Shown here one piece after another: positions 1 to 7,167 of a DNA stretch of 23,106 nucleotides. The notes beneath the pieces are model-generated. The model did not search any database, was not told the DNA's origin, and worked only from the letters and a program-made list of their open reading frames with translations. The stretch is from an uncultured Eubacteriales bacterium (lineage in GTDB: Bacteria > Bacillota > Clostridia > Christensenellales > Aristaeellaceae): positions 1 through 23,106 of the forward strand of contig USCR01000022.1 in the NCBI GenBank assembly GCA_900553295.1. Direction: 5' to 3'. Numbering within the stretch: the first letter of the stretch is position 1; each line of letters begins with the position of its first letter. The position numbers and the translations under genes are program-made.

Positions 1-1257
1 GTCCTTACGAAAAGCCAGGCAGGTGGCCAGGCCAAGCCCGAACAGTACCAGGAAAAACGCCGCGGCGCCCGCGCCCTTGCCTGTGCCGAACACCGCCCGT
101 ATCCAGGGCGACACCGCACTGGCCAGCAGGGGTTCAAAGACCCGGTCCACCAGCCATCCGCCCAGGAAATATCCCAGGGGAATGGTAAAAAATTGCAAGG
201 TATTCCGCGCTGACCATACACGCCCCTGCATTTCCAGAGGGATATGGCTGCGCATTACCACATCCAGGTTGGCCTGCATCAATGGAATGCCAATCCAGCC
301 CAGCGCCGCCCCCACGCACCAGTAGGGCAAGCCCGGTCCCACCGCCAGAAGCAGGTTTTCCGTGCTCATGGAAAGCAGCAGCGTATTGCAGATCACCCGA
401 ATCCTGCTTCGGGGAGCAGGCAGGGCGGAAGCCAGCAGGGAACCAGCCAGCATGGCCAGGCCGCAAACCGTGCTCACCATTCCGAGGGCCACTTCGCCAC
501 CCCGGTTCAGCAGCAGCGCGGGGAGGGCCGCCTCATACATGGACGCAGTCAGGTTAATGGCCGCCAGGAACAGCATCAAATGCAGAATGCCGGGATTGCC
601 CTTCAAGTAGCGCAGGCCCTGATGGGCTGCCAGGAGTACCTTTTCCGGGCGTGCTCCTTCATTGGGCATGGGCGGGATGCGGATGCATCCCAGCAGCGTG
701 GCGAAGGCCAAGACAAAGGTGGCCAGGTCCACCACAAGCACCGCTTCCAGCCCGGCGAAAGCCAATAGCGCCGTGGCGAGCACGGGCGTAAGCAGACTTT
801 GTGCCGAGGATGAGAGGGAGCGCAGGCCGCTGACCCGCTGGTAATGCTTTTTCGGCGTCAGCAGGGTATTCACCACATCGGCGGCCGGCTGCTGAATGGT
901 GTTCATCAGCCCATTGAGCGCGTTGATGAGATACAGATATTCCAAGCGAAGCGTCCCCAGGCGCAGCATCAGCAGCACCGCCACCGTGGTGGCCGCCGCG
1001 AAGCTGTCGCACCACAGCAGAGTGCGTTTCTTGTTCCAGCGGTCGCTGAGCGCCCCGGCAAAAATGCTCATCACCACATAGGGCGCATAGGAGCAGATGG
1101 ACAGCAGCGCCGTGGACAGGGCGGAGCCCTCCTGCTGGTAGGACCAGACAATCAGCGCATAGCTGGTCATGGCGCTCCCCAGTCCCGAGAGGGATTGGGT
1201 AAGCCACAATAGCAAAAAGTCACGAAGTTCTTTCCAAAGAATAGAAACCTTATACAT
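1..1257 (-). CDS. MFS transporter, drug/siderophore-exporter type (3' end cut by window edge)
   Basis: This is a polytopic membrane protein of the major facilitator superfamily, most like the MFS_3/enterobactin-exporter and macrolide-efflux branch. Visible are 419 codons from an ATG at 1257 preceded by GGAGG nine bases upstream; the frame is open to base 1, so only a few C-terminal residues are missing. The N-terminus starts with a short cytoplasmic stretch, then a first membrane helix (about residues 12-38), a second helix and the classical MFS motif A loop GALSDRWNKKR (residues 68-78, Asp72 and Arg73). Alternating hydrophobic helices continue to the edge, with a longer charged central loop near the middle. 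It lies downstream of the AraR-type gene on the same strand with a 173-base gap, so co-expression is possible but not shown. The substrate cannot be inferred. MFS assignment is firm, the exporter subtype less so. Confidence 0.88.
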   Translation of the reverse strand, partial: MYKVSILWKELRDFLLLWLTQSLSGLGSAMTSYALIVWSYQQEGSALSTALLSICSYAPYVVMSIFAGALSDRWNKKRTLLWCDSFAAATTVAVLLMLRLGTLRLEYLYLINALNGLMNTIQQPAADVVNTLLTPKKHYQRVSGLRSLSSSAQSLLTPVLATALLAFAGLEAVLVVDLATFVLAFATLLGCIRIPPMPNEGARPEKVLLAAHQGLRYLKGNPGILHLMLFLAAINLTASMYEAALPALLLNRGGEVALGMVSTVCGLAMLAGSLLASALPAPRSRIRVICNTLLLSMSTENLLLAVGPGLPYWCVGAALGWIGIPLMQANLDVVMRSHIPLEMQGRVWSARNTLQFFTIPLGYFLGGWLVDRVFEPLLASAVSPWIRAVFGTGKGAGAAAFFLVLFGLGLATCLAFRKD

Positions 1258-1341
1258 ACCGGCTTTGCCTCCATGGTCGTATTTGCAGCTTTTCCATGGC
1301 ATGCAAAGCCCTTGCCGGACAAGATAAAAATCAGTTCAACC

Positions 1342-1380
1342 GCTCCATGCCGCCTGTCCAGCTCAGGCCTTGCATGGAGC
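1342..1380 (-). terminator. Stem-loop between the AraR-type gene and the MFS gene
   Basis: A perfect 9-base outer stem (GCTCCATGC / GCATGGAGC, 1342-1350 and 1372-1380) encloses an inner CCTG/CAGG stem. On the minus strand a T-run (TTTTTATC) follows about 11 bases after the stem. It could be an inefficient terminator for the repressor gene or a structured leader of the MFS gene. The T-run is too far away for a textbook terminator. Confidence 0.4.
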
Positions 1381-1430
1381 GAAGGCAATGCACAGTCTCA
1401 TCCCGACGCGCTCCTTTTTCTTGGCATATT

Positions 1431-2516
1431 TTACGCCTGTCCCAGGCTTTCCCGCTCCACCAGGCTCCAGGGCAGCACCGCGCTCTCCTCCCGCTCCCCG
1501 GCTATCATGTGCAGGAGCTTCTGCGCCGCCAGGGCGCCGAAGTCATCCTTGGGATGGTTCAGGGTAGTCAGAGCCGGATGGGCCAGACCCGCGAAAGCGC
1601 TGTTGTCAAAGCTGATAATGCTCACGTCCCGGGGCACCTTGCACCCCCGCTCCCGCAGGGCAGCGCAGAGGCCAAGGGCCACCTCGTCGTTATAGCAAAC
1701 GATGGCCTCCGGGCCTTTGCCCCCGGCAATCTCCTCCATCAGGCGGCACGTGTCCTCTTCCTGGAAAAGGGTACCGCGGCTCTCCGTACCAAACCAGCAT
1801 ACCTGATCGTCCGGCAGGCTTTTTCCAGATTGCGCCAGGCCGTCGCATACCCCGCGGAAGCGCTCATGCCCTTGCCGGTCGTCCCGCTTGAAAATGCCGC
1901 CGATGCGGGTAAAGCCCCGATCCAGAAGCGTCCGGGCCGCCAATTCCCCGCCGGCATGGTCATCCATAACTACCTGGACGCAATCGCTCAGCTGGGGATA
2001 GCTCCCGTTAATAAACACAAAGGGGATGTTCTTCTCCTTCAAGGCACGGTACAGCGCCATATTGGGATTGGGCAGGGCCGTTTTCGTTCCCTCGATGATC
2101 AGCCCATCCACGCCATGCTTCAGCGCCCGCTGCAGGATCATCCGCTCATGGTCCGCCCGGTTATAGGTGGCGGACAGATTCATCATGCATCCGTTGGCCG
2201 AGAGAACATGCTCAATTCCCCGCACAATGGAAGGAAATATGTAGTCCGTAATATAGGTAGTCACCACGCCCACGGTAAGCGTTTCCCCATGGCGGCGGGG
2301 TCCATGCTTCACATAAGTGCCGCTGCCCCTGCGGCGTACCACCAGCCCGTCGTCCTCCAGCAGGGCTATGGCCTGGCGCACCGTCTGACGGCTGACCTGA
2401 AAGCGGCGCTTGAGTTCCTCTTCGGTGGTCAGCAGCGATCCCTCAGCAAATATGCCATCGGCAATCTCACGCCGCAGGGTGGACGCCACCAGTTGATATT
2501 TGGGTTCCGTTGCCAC
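1431..2516 (-). CDS. AraR-type transcriptional repressor (GntR HTH + LacI-like sugar-binding domain)
   Basis: A 361-residue DNA-binding regulator, about the length of Bacillus AraR. Residues 5-70 are a GntR-type winged helix (LRREIADGIF, VSRQTVRQAIALLEDDGLV, then RRRGSGTYV). Residues 80-355 are a LacI/periplasmic-binding-protein effector domain (LTVGVVTTYITDYIFP at its start, DGLIIEG, ERFRGVCDGL, YNDEVALGLCAALRERG, SIISFDNS). This architecture is the AraR subfamily, whose known members release DNA on binding L-arabinose or another sugar. The start is a GTG at 2516 behind a GGGGGACGGAG stretch. A TGTACGTACA palindrome lies upstream at 2606-2615, matching the core of the AraR operator and suggesting autoregulation. 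No arabinose enzymes are in the window, so the effector and regulon are open; the downstream MFS gene is a candidate target. Confidence 0.9.
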   Translation of the reverse strand: MATEPKYQLVASTLRREIADGIFAEGSLLTTEEELKRRFQVSRQTVRQAIALLEDDGLVVRRRGSGTYVKHGPRRHGETLTVGVVTTYITDYIFPSIVRGIEHVLSANGCMMNLSATYNRADHERMILQRALKHGVDGLIIEGTKTALPNPNMALYRALKEKNIPFVFINGSYPQLSDCVQVVMDDHAGGELAARTLLDRGFTRIGGIFKRDDRQGHERFRGVCDGLAQSGKSLPDDQVCWFGTESRGTLFQEEDTCRLMEEIAGGKGPEAIVCYNDEVALGLCAALRERGCKVPRDVSIISFDNSAFAGLAHPALTTLNHPKDDFGALAAQKLLHMIAGEREESAVLPWSLVERESLGQA

Positions 2517-2560
2517 AGCGTCTCCGTCCCCCTTTCTTTACGCACAATTTGTCTGGGTTA

Positions 2561-2589
2561 ATCATAACAAAAAAAGCCAGGAAGCGCAA
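2561..2589 (-). promoter_or_regulatory. Putative promoter of the AraR-type gene, inside the upstream terminator
   Basis: On the minus strand an extended -10 (TGT followed by TATGAT, revcomp at 2561-2566) sits 17 bases from a weak -35 TTGCGC (2584-2589). The -35 lies in the loop of the terminator hairpin at 2570-2606, and the terminator T-run forms part of the spacer. Transcription would start near 2555, about 40 bases before the GTG. Confidence 0.45.
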
Positions 2590-2606
2590 GCCTTCCAGCC
2601 TTTTTT
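2569..2606. terminator. Bidirectional hairpin terminator between the hydrolase and repressor genes
   Basis: A 15-base stem with two mismatches (AAAAAAGCCAGGAAG / CTTCCAGCCTTTTTT) around a loop of about 7 bases. It is flanked by seven A on one side and six T on the other, so it reads as a terminator on both strands. For the minus strand it would stop transcription of the alpha/beta hydrolase gene before the repressor promoter. Confidence 0.7.
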
Positions 2607-2615
2607 GTACGTACA
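2606..2615. promoter_or_regulatory. AraR-like operator box
   Basis: TGTACGTACA is a perfect 10-base palindrome in the context TTTTGTACGTACATGCAC. It matches the core of the published Bacillus subtilis AraR consensus (ATTTGTACGTACAAAT). It lies about 50 bases upstream of the predicted start of the AraR-type gene, directly next to the terminator hairpin. Autoregulatory binding is inferred from the sequence match and the position. Confidence 0.6.
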
Positions 2616-2686
2616 TGCACAATCTGCCCATGCGGAAAACCATGATGCAGGATCGAAGTGACCACAGCTATTTTTTCGGTATCCTG

Positions 2687-3601
2687 TCAACGGGCGTTGA
2701 GCCATGCCAGCAGATCCGCGCAGACCTCCTGGGCATTGGTCTCGTTGAACATTTCATGGCGTCCGCCGGGGTAGAGCTTCACGGTCACATCCCGCAATCC
2801 CGCCTGTCGGAATTGCTCGGCCACCTTGGGCACGCCGGTCCCCATGCCGCCCACGGGGTCCTGATCGCCGCCAAAGAAGTAGACCGGCAGCCGCTTGGGC
2901 ATTTTTTTCAGCTCATCCAGGTGGCGCAGCCGGTCCAGCCCGCGGAACATATCCCGGTAGCCCGCCGCAGTGAACAGAAAGCCGCAATGGGGGTCTGCCA
3001 CATACTTATCCACCTGGGCCGCATCCCGGCTGAGCCAGTCATAGTCCGTGCGGCTGGGCGCAAAGGCCTTGTTGGACGACCCGAAGGCCAGCTTATTGAC
3101 CAGAGCCGCGGGTTTCTTTCCCTGCCCCAGGGCGCACAGCAGGCCCGTGAGCGCCAGCCCCGCCTTCACCGGCCCGGTCCCGAACCAGCCTGTACCCGAG
3201 AGCACCGCGCCCCGCAGCCCTTCCCCATGCTCGGTCAGGTAGCAGCGCACCAGGAAGGACCCCATGCTGTGTCCCAGCAAAAAGTATGGCACGCCTGGAT
3301 ACGCCTGCTCCGTTTCCTGCCTCAGCAGCTGGATGTCATCCAGCAGGCGGTCCCAGCCGTTCTCCTGGGCAAAGTATCCCTGCACCGGCGCCTTGGGGCC
3401 ATGGCCCAGGTGCGTATGTCCCACCACCAGGTACCCACCCTGACACAATGCCTGCGCCGGGGCATCATACCGGTCGATATGCTCCGCCATGCCGTGCACA
3501 AACTGCACAATCCCCTTGGGCGCGCCCTCCGGTAGCCAAAGGCGCTTGTCCAGCGTTTCTCCGGTGGATGACCGAAACGTTCCCCTGATGCACTCCGCCA
3601 T
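2687..3601 (-). CDS. Alpha/beta hydrolase of the monoacylglycerol lipase / lysophospholipase group
   Basis: A 304-residue cytoplasmic serine hydrolase (Hydrolase_4 / S33-like fold), probably acting on lipid or other small esters. The oxyanion-side motif FVHGMAEHIDRY is at residues 34-45, as in bacterial monoacylglycerol lipases. The nucleophile elbow GHSMG (Ser112) is intact, and a lid-like insertion spans about residues 140-200. The acid is Asp248 in GGDQDPVGG and the base His282 in YPGGRHEMFNE, so the triad is complete. There is no signal peptide. The ATG at 3601 follows an AGAGGGTG ribosome binding site and a consensus promoter at 3650-3678. The gene is monocistronic, ends before the hairpin at 2569-2606, and is divergent from the zinc-ribbon/dinB unit. 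Family is firm, the natural substrate unknown. Confidence 0.9.
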   Translation of the reverse strand: MAECIRGTFRSSTGETLDKRLWLPEGAPKGIVQFVHGMAEHIDRYDAPAQALCQGGYLVVGHTHLGHGPKAPVQGYFAQENGWDRLLDDIQLLRQETEQAYPGVPYFLLGHSMGSFLVRCYLTEHGEGLRGAVLSGTGWFGTGPVKAGLALTGLLCALGQGKKPAALVNKLAFGSSNKAFAPSRTDYDWLSRDAAQVDKYVADPHCGFLFTAAGYRDMFRGLDRLRHLDELKKMPKRLPVYFFGGDQDPVGGMGTGVPKVAEQFRQAGLRDVTVKLYPGGRHEMFNETNAQEVCADLLAWLNAR

Positions 3602-3649
3602 GGTGACACCCTCTTTTCCTCTTGATTCACACGCATGTCTTGTGCCTTC

Positions 3650-3678
3650 AGTATACGAATCCCAGGGCAGAATGTCAA
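3650..3678 (-). promoter_or_regulatory. Sigma-A promoter of the alpha/beta hydrolase gene
   Basis: The minus strand shows TTGACA (revcomp 3673-3678), a 17-base spacer and TATACT (revcomp 3650-3655). This is close to consensus and places the transcription start near 3643, about 40 bases before the ATG. It is divergent from the plus-strand promoter, whose -35 begins 13 bases away. Confidence 0.8.
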
Positions 3679-3691
3679 CAGGAAATCCCGC

Positions 3692-3720
3692 TGGTCAAAG
3701 GCGCCTTCCTGTGCTATAAT
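3692..3720 (+). promoter_or_regulatory. Extended -10 promoter of the small Cys-rich gene and dinB
   Basis: A perfect TATAAT at 3715-3720 is preceded by TGC (extended -10) and, 17 bases upstream, by TGGTCA at 3692-3697 (four of six to consensus). Transcription would start near 3727. This rules out the ATG at 3719 as a start for the small gene and favours 3755. No LexA-type CGAAC-N4-GTTCG box was found around it. Confidence 0.72.
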
Positions 3721-3754
3721 GGAAGAACAAAAGACGAAAGGATGTTCCTGCTTT

Positions 3755-3997
3755 ATGCGTTGCAGATGCAAGAAGTGCCCTACCTATATGGTGCAGGCGG
3801 AAAGCGAGCACCTGGGCTGCGTTTGCCCGGAGTGCGGCTACCGGTGTACGGACTGCCTGGGAACCAACACCGTGGTACAAAAGGATCAGCTCAGCCGTCT
3901 GGCCTTTGATCCCCGCTTTTCCCCGGAGGCCTTGGCCCGCGCCTTTGAGGATGAGGAAGAGGACGAAGAGCCGTTCCAGCGGGACCCCTGGGCGTAA
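3755..3997 (+). CDS. Small Cys-rich (zinc-ribbon-like) protein upstream of dinB
   Basis: An 80-residue protein of unknown function. The N-terminal half carries eight cysteines (positions 3, 5, 8, 22, 24, 27, 31 and 34) in CxCxxC, CxCxxC and CxxxCxxC spacing, as expected for a zinc-binding ribbon. The C-terminal half ends in a very acidic stretch (FEDEEEDEEP) and then QRDPWA. The ATG at 3755 is chosen because the predicted transcript starts near 3727 and a GAAAGGA ribosome binding site lies 13 bases upstream; ATG codons in the same frame at 3635 and 3719 lie before the expected transcription start. Its stop is 15 bases before the dinB ATG, so the two are almost certainly co-transcribed. A role with the polymerase is inferred only from this linkage. 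Confidence 0.72.
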   Translation: MRCRCKKCPTYMVQAESEHLGCVCPECGYRCTDCLGTNTVVQKDQLSRLAFDPRFSPEALARAFEDEEEDEEPFQRDPWA

Positions 3998-4012
3998 GAA
4001 GGAGGCAAGGCC

Positions 4013-5257
4013 ATGGATCGGGTCATCCTGCATTGCGACTGCAACAACTACTTCGCCTCGGTGGAGCTGCTGGACAAGCCAGAGCTGCGGGATCAGCCCG
4101 TGGCCGTGGCCGGGGACCCGGAAGGACGGCATGGCATCATCCTGGCCAAAAACCAGATTGCCAAAAACTATGGCGTGCAAACTGCCGAAACCCTGTGGCA
4201 GGCCAAAAAGAAATGCCCCGGGCTCATTCTCCTGCCGCCGCACATGGACAAATACCGCGCCATGAGCCGCCAGGTCAACGCCATTTACCTGGATTACACC
4301 GACCAGGTGGAAGCCTTTTCCATTGACGAGAGCTGGCTGGACGTAACCGCCAGCCGTAACCTGTTCGGGGATGGGGCGGCCATTGCCGACCTGCTGCGCC
4401 GCCGGGTACGGGAGGAATTGGGCATCACCATTTCTGTGGGCGTCAGCTGGAACAAGACCTTTGCCAAAATGGGCAGCGACTACAAAAAGCCCGACGCCAC
4501 CACGGTCATCACCCGGGAAAACGTATCACAGATACTTTATCCTCTGCCCGTCACTGACCTGATTTTCGTGGGAAAAAGCTCCGGGCAGGTGCTGGCGCGC
4601 CACGGAATACACACCATTGGCGACCTGGCCGCCTGTTCCATGGCGGAGGCGGAGGCCTGGCTGGGCAAGGGAGGCAAGGGTCTGTGGCTGGCTGCCCGCG
4701 GATTGGACGACAGCCCCGTACGCTGCTATGGCGAGCACGAAGCCGTAAAAAGCGTGGGCAACGGCATGACCTATCCCCAGGATCTGGTGGGGCGGGAGGC
4801 CTGCATCGCCGGGCTCACGCCCCTGTGCGAGAGCGTGGGGGCACGCCTGCGTGCCCAGCACCTGAAGTGCCGGACCATCACCCTGCAAATCAAGGACCCC
4901 CAGCTCAAGGTGATCTCCCGGCAAAAGCCTGTGGACCCGCCCACCAACCTGACCCGCTATCTGCTGCGGGAGGTTATTCAGCTTCTGGAGAGCGCATGGC
5001 CGGAAGACGCTCCGGTACGTCTGTTCACCGTAACCGCCGGATCACTGATGGACGAAAGCGCGCCCGTAACCGCTCAGCTCTCCTTTCTGGAGGAGGCTCC
5101 CCGGGAAGATCCCCGGCAACGGCGGTTGGAGCAGGCCCTGGACGGTCTGCGGAACCGATTCGGTCAGGATGCCATTGCCACTGCCCGGGGGCTGACGGCC
5201 CCCGCCATGCACCGCGCCGGCGAAAGTTCCCTGGAAAAAAACCCGGAAAGCCCATAA
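4013..5257 (+). CDS. dinB: Y-family translesion DNA polymerase (DNA polymerase IV, DinB type)
   Basis: A 414-residue error-prone polymerase that bypasses DNA lesions. The palm has the first metal ligand Asp9 in HCDCNNYFASVE and the catalytic pair Asp105-Glu106 in SIDESWLD; Phe14 is in the steric-gate position. Fingers and thumb follow (VGVSWNKTFAKMGSDYKKP, then a helix-hairpin-helix near residues 180-215), and the little finger spans about 240-345. A beta-clamp binding motif QLSFL is at 355-359, followed by a tail ending in ESP. The ATG at 4013 has a strong AAGGAGG seven bases upstream. The gene follows the small Cys-rich gene in one operon. Its stop codon TAA (5255-5257) lies in the loop of a terminator-like hairpin, which is duplicated 228 bases downstream. 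E. coli DinB has Asp where this protein has Asn11. Confidence 0.94.
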   Translation: MDRVILHCDCNNYFASVELLDKPELRDQPVAVAGDPEGRHGIILAKNQIAKNYGVQTAETLWQAKKKCPGLILLPPHMDKYRAMSRQVNAIYLDYTDQVEAFSIDESWLDVTASRNLFGDGAAIADLLRRRVREELGITISVGVSWNKTFAKMGSDYKKPDATTVITRENVSQILYPLPVTDLIFVGKSSGQVLARHGIHTIGDLAACSMAEAEAWLGKGGKGLWLAARGLDDSPVRCYGEHEAVKSVGNGMTYPQDLVGREACIAGLTPLCESVGARLRAQHLKCRTITLQIKDPQLKVISRQKPVDPPTNLTRYLLREVIQLLESAWPEDAPVRLFTVTAGSLMDESAPVTAQLSFLEEAPREDPRQRRLEQALDGLRNRFGQDAIATARGLTAPAMHRAGESSLEKNPESP

Positions 5258-5269
5258 GGCCTTCCGGGG
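5235..5269 (-). terminator. Left copy of the duplicated hairpin: terminator for the minus strand
   Basis: The hairpin CCCGGAAaGCC / GGCcTTCCGGG (5242-5268) contains the dinB stop codon in its loop. It is flanked on the left by seven A (5235-5241), giving a T-run on the minus strand, but on the right by CAGACTG, so it has no plus-strand T-run. It would therefore terminate leftward transcription from the SH3/VanW gene. Confidence 0.6.
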
Positions 5270-5498
5270 TCAGACTGTCAAAAAACCTTCAGGAGGTGTC
5301 GGAGGGGCCGCAGCCTCTCTGACTTTTCTTCGTGTAAGCCGGCTTTGCCGGCTTCGCGGGTCGTTGATTTTGCTTGCAAAATCAATTCCTTACAAATTCG
5401 GGCGACCTCTGGTTGACCGAATTTGCTTCCTCGAAAAAGTGGCATCTGCCACTTTTTCGACACGCTGACCCCGGAAAGCCCATAAGGCCTTCCGGGGT
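5242..5498. repeat. 29-base direct repeat flanking a hairpin-rich, MITE-like element
   Basis: An identical 29-base sequence occurs at 5242-5270 and 5470-5498. Between the copies lies about 200 bp built almost entirely of hairpins: a weak GAGG/CCTC stem (5302-5317), AAGCCGGC/GCCGGCTT (5336-5354), a 10-base stem TTGATTTTGC/GCAAAATCAA (5364-5385), a 9-base stem CAAATTCGG/CCGAATTTG (5393-5425) and a perfect 14-base stem with a 2-base loop (5431-5460). Its ends resemble inverted repeats: GGGGTCAGACTGTCAAAAA on the left against GGGGTCAGCGTGTCGAAAAA from the right on the opposite strand. It has no convincing coding capacity. It may be a non-autonomous mobile or intergenic repeat inserted in the terminator. 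A structured RNA is the alternative. Confidence 0.6.
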
Positions 5499-5502
5499 TT
5501 TT
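5470..5502 (+). terminator. Right copy of the duplicated hairpin: terminator for dinB
   Basis: The same hairpin as at the dinB stop codon (CCCCGGAA...TTCCGGGG) is followed here by TTTTT on the plus strand. It would terminate the dinB transcript about 240 bases beyond the stop codon. On the minus strand this copy lacks a T-run. Confidence 0.75.
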
Positions 5503-5519
5503 GCATGTGGGAATAGTGC

Positions 5520-6938
5520 TTACTCCCATTGAATGTCCAGGGCCGAACCGTCCCAATCCGCCAGAATCTCAGGATCTACGGTCTCCATGCATACAAACAT
5601 CACGGTGATGGCGCCAGTCTCGGGGTAGAGCTTGGCCTCCATCTTCACATCATAGGGCAGGGTATTGATAAACCGCAGGTCGGAGTAGACGCCCACCGTT
5701 GCGTCAAACTCCAAAGGCGCGTAGTTGGTGCCATTATCCGTGTGCGGCTCCCGTTCGGTTATCTGAAAGGGCAGGGACAGCGCCGCCTGGTACATCAGCG
5801 TGCTGGTGTGGCAGATGCCGCCGCCAATGCCGCTGCCCGCGCCGCCAGTAATGCCCGCCACCTCATATCCCTTGCCGCTGGTCACCGGGCCTACATTCTC
5901 CAGGAAGGAATATTCCGTGCCGCTGGGAATCACCGTTTGATCCATCAGGCTCATGGCCAGCTTAATGTTGCGCTTGCGGTTGACATAGTAGGGGCTGCCC
6001 TGCTTGTCCCCATAGAACTGGGTATATCCGCCGATTACGTCCCCGGCCTTGGCCTCCCGCCAGGGCGTCAGGGCGTGGTATTCCACCTTGTCCGCATCAA
6101 TGGACACAAAATCCCGGCGCAGCAGGGTTTCCACCGTCTCCCCGGGGGCGTCCTTGACAAAGATGGTATCTCCCACGTGAAGGGTATTGCCACCATACAG
6201 ATCCTTGCTGTCCGTAATGTGCTGCTCCCCGGTCATGACCACATAGCCGTTGAGGCGGTAGGTTTCATAGCCAGGCACATCCCAACGGAAGCGGTTGAGG
6301 GAATGGTAGTGGAACAGCCACTTGTTCTTGGCATAGCCCGTATACTTGCCATCCATGGACTGCACCTTGCACCACTCGCTGCCCCAGGCCAGCACCCGCA
6401 GCTCGTCCCCCTTGCCGATTTCCTTGATGCGCCGCCCTTCGTCAGAGGGCTCCTCGCGGATGTTAAAGCGCACCCGGGTCATGCAGATATAGCGCACTTC
6501 GTCGGTTTCCGACTCCCCAATGGCCGGATAGGTCAGCAAGTCCGTGCCGCCCAGGTCCACCGCGGATGTCAGGTTGGTGGCGGTAGCCAGGTCACTGCTG
6601 GTGGCCAGTTCCGCTCCCACGGAAGGGGTAGGCTCCGGCTGCACGGGCGCGGGCGTGTACAGCTCCATATACTTTAGCCAGCCGGTTTTCGCATAGCCCG
6701 TATGCGCGCCGTTCTCCGTGCGCACCTTGCACCATTCCTCGCCGTTTTCCAGCACGACCAAGGGAGTCCCTTGGACCAGGTTGCAAATTTTTTCGGCATC
6801 TTCATCCGCCTGGGCGCGCAAATTAAACTGCACCCGCGCAAGGCACTTGCCCACAGCCGTTTCTTCCTGAGCCATGGAGACAGGTGCCGCGCTTAGCAGC
6901 AATGCGCAAACCATCAACCATGCAATGATTCTTTTCAT
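5520..6938 (-). CDS. Secreted SH3-SH3-VanW domain protein
   Basis: A 472-residue exported protein. Residues 1-23 form a Sec signal peptide (MKRI, hydrophobic core, cleavage near SMA-Q). Two related SH3b repeats follow, about 33-90 and 153-210, each with the pattern ARVQFNLR / TRVRFNIR, then EWCKV and TGYAK..WL. Between them is a Pro- and Ala/Thr/Ser-rich linker. The C-terminal third (about 320-448) is a VanW domain with PSGTEYSFLENVGPVTSGKGY, the glycine-rich GGGICHTSTLMYQAAL and EREPHTDNGTNYAPLEFDATV. VanW domains are common in Firmicutes surface proteins; SH3b domains often bind peptidoglycan peptides. A wall-associated role is inferred; there is no link to vancomycin genes here. The start has only a weak GAAGGGA upstream and a candidate promoter at 6981-7009. 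Confidence 0.9.
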   Translation of the reverse strand: MKRIIAWLMVCALLLSAAPVSMAQEETAVGKCLARVQFNLRAQADEDAEKICNLVQGTPLVVLENGEEWCKVRTENGAHTGYAKTGWLKYMELYTPAPVQPEPTPSVGAELATSSDLATATNLTSAVDLGGTDLLTYPAIGESETDEVRYICMTRVRFNIREEPSDEGRRIKEIGKGDELRVLAWGSEWCKVQSMDGKYTGYAKNKWLFHYHSLNRFRWDVPGYETYRLNGYVVMTGEQHITDSKDLYGGNTLHVGDTIFVKDAPGETVETLLRRDFVSIDADKVEYHALTPWREAKAGDVIGGYTQFYGDKQGSPYYVNRKRNIKLAMSLMDQTVIPSGTEYSFLENVGPVTSGKGYEVAGITGGAGSGIGGGICHTSTLMYQAALSLPFQITEREPHTDNGTNYAPLEFDATVGVYSDLRFINTLPYDVKMEAKLYPETGAITVMFVCMETVDPEILADWDGSALDIQWE

Positions 6939-6980
6939 GCGCTTTATCTGTTCCCTTCGGTTTATTTTTCCGAAATTGTT

Positions 6981-7009
6981 ATATTACGGAAAAGCATGCT
7001 TATTGTAAC
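6981..7009 (-). promoter_or_regulatory. Putative promoter of the SH3/VanW gene
   Basis: On the minus strand GTTACA (revcomp 7004-7009) is spaced 17 bases from TAATAT (revcomp 6981-6986). The -35 lies inside ATTGTAACAATT (7002-7013). An inverted copy of TTGTAACAAT occurs at 7087-7096, which could mark a regulator site. Confidence 0.45.
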
Positions 7010-7048
7010 AATTCCCCTTTAACTTGTCAAACCGTCCTAGACGCTTAG

Positions 7049-7075
7049 GGGCGCAAAGCATCCCGCCTTGCGCCC
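7049..7075 (-). terminator. Stem-loop downstream of deoC
   Basis: A perfect 8-base stem GGGCGCAA / TTGCGCCC (7049-7056, 7068-7075) lies about 90 bases after the deoC stop. It is GC-rich, but no T-run follows on the minus strand, so termination is only possible. It is next to a second small imperfect palindrome, CCTAGACGCTTAGG (7037-7050). Confidence 0.35.
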
Positions 7076-7167
7076 GCTGCATGAGTATTGTTACAAATGT
7101 AAATTTTGATGACGTGCATTCATTCTGCCAGGCCAGGGCACAGCATCCTGCTCTGGGTGCTTGCCGC

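Noticed and set aside
3600..3760. Search for a LexA/SOS box controlling dinB.
   Set aside because: No CGAAC-N4-GTTCG-like sequence is present in the divergent promoter region.
5302..5460. Series of hairpins considered as a CRISPR array or tRNA-like cluster.
   Set aside because: The palindromes differ from each other in sequence, there are no equal-length direct repeats with spacers, and no cloverleaf can be formed.
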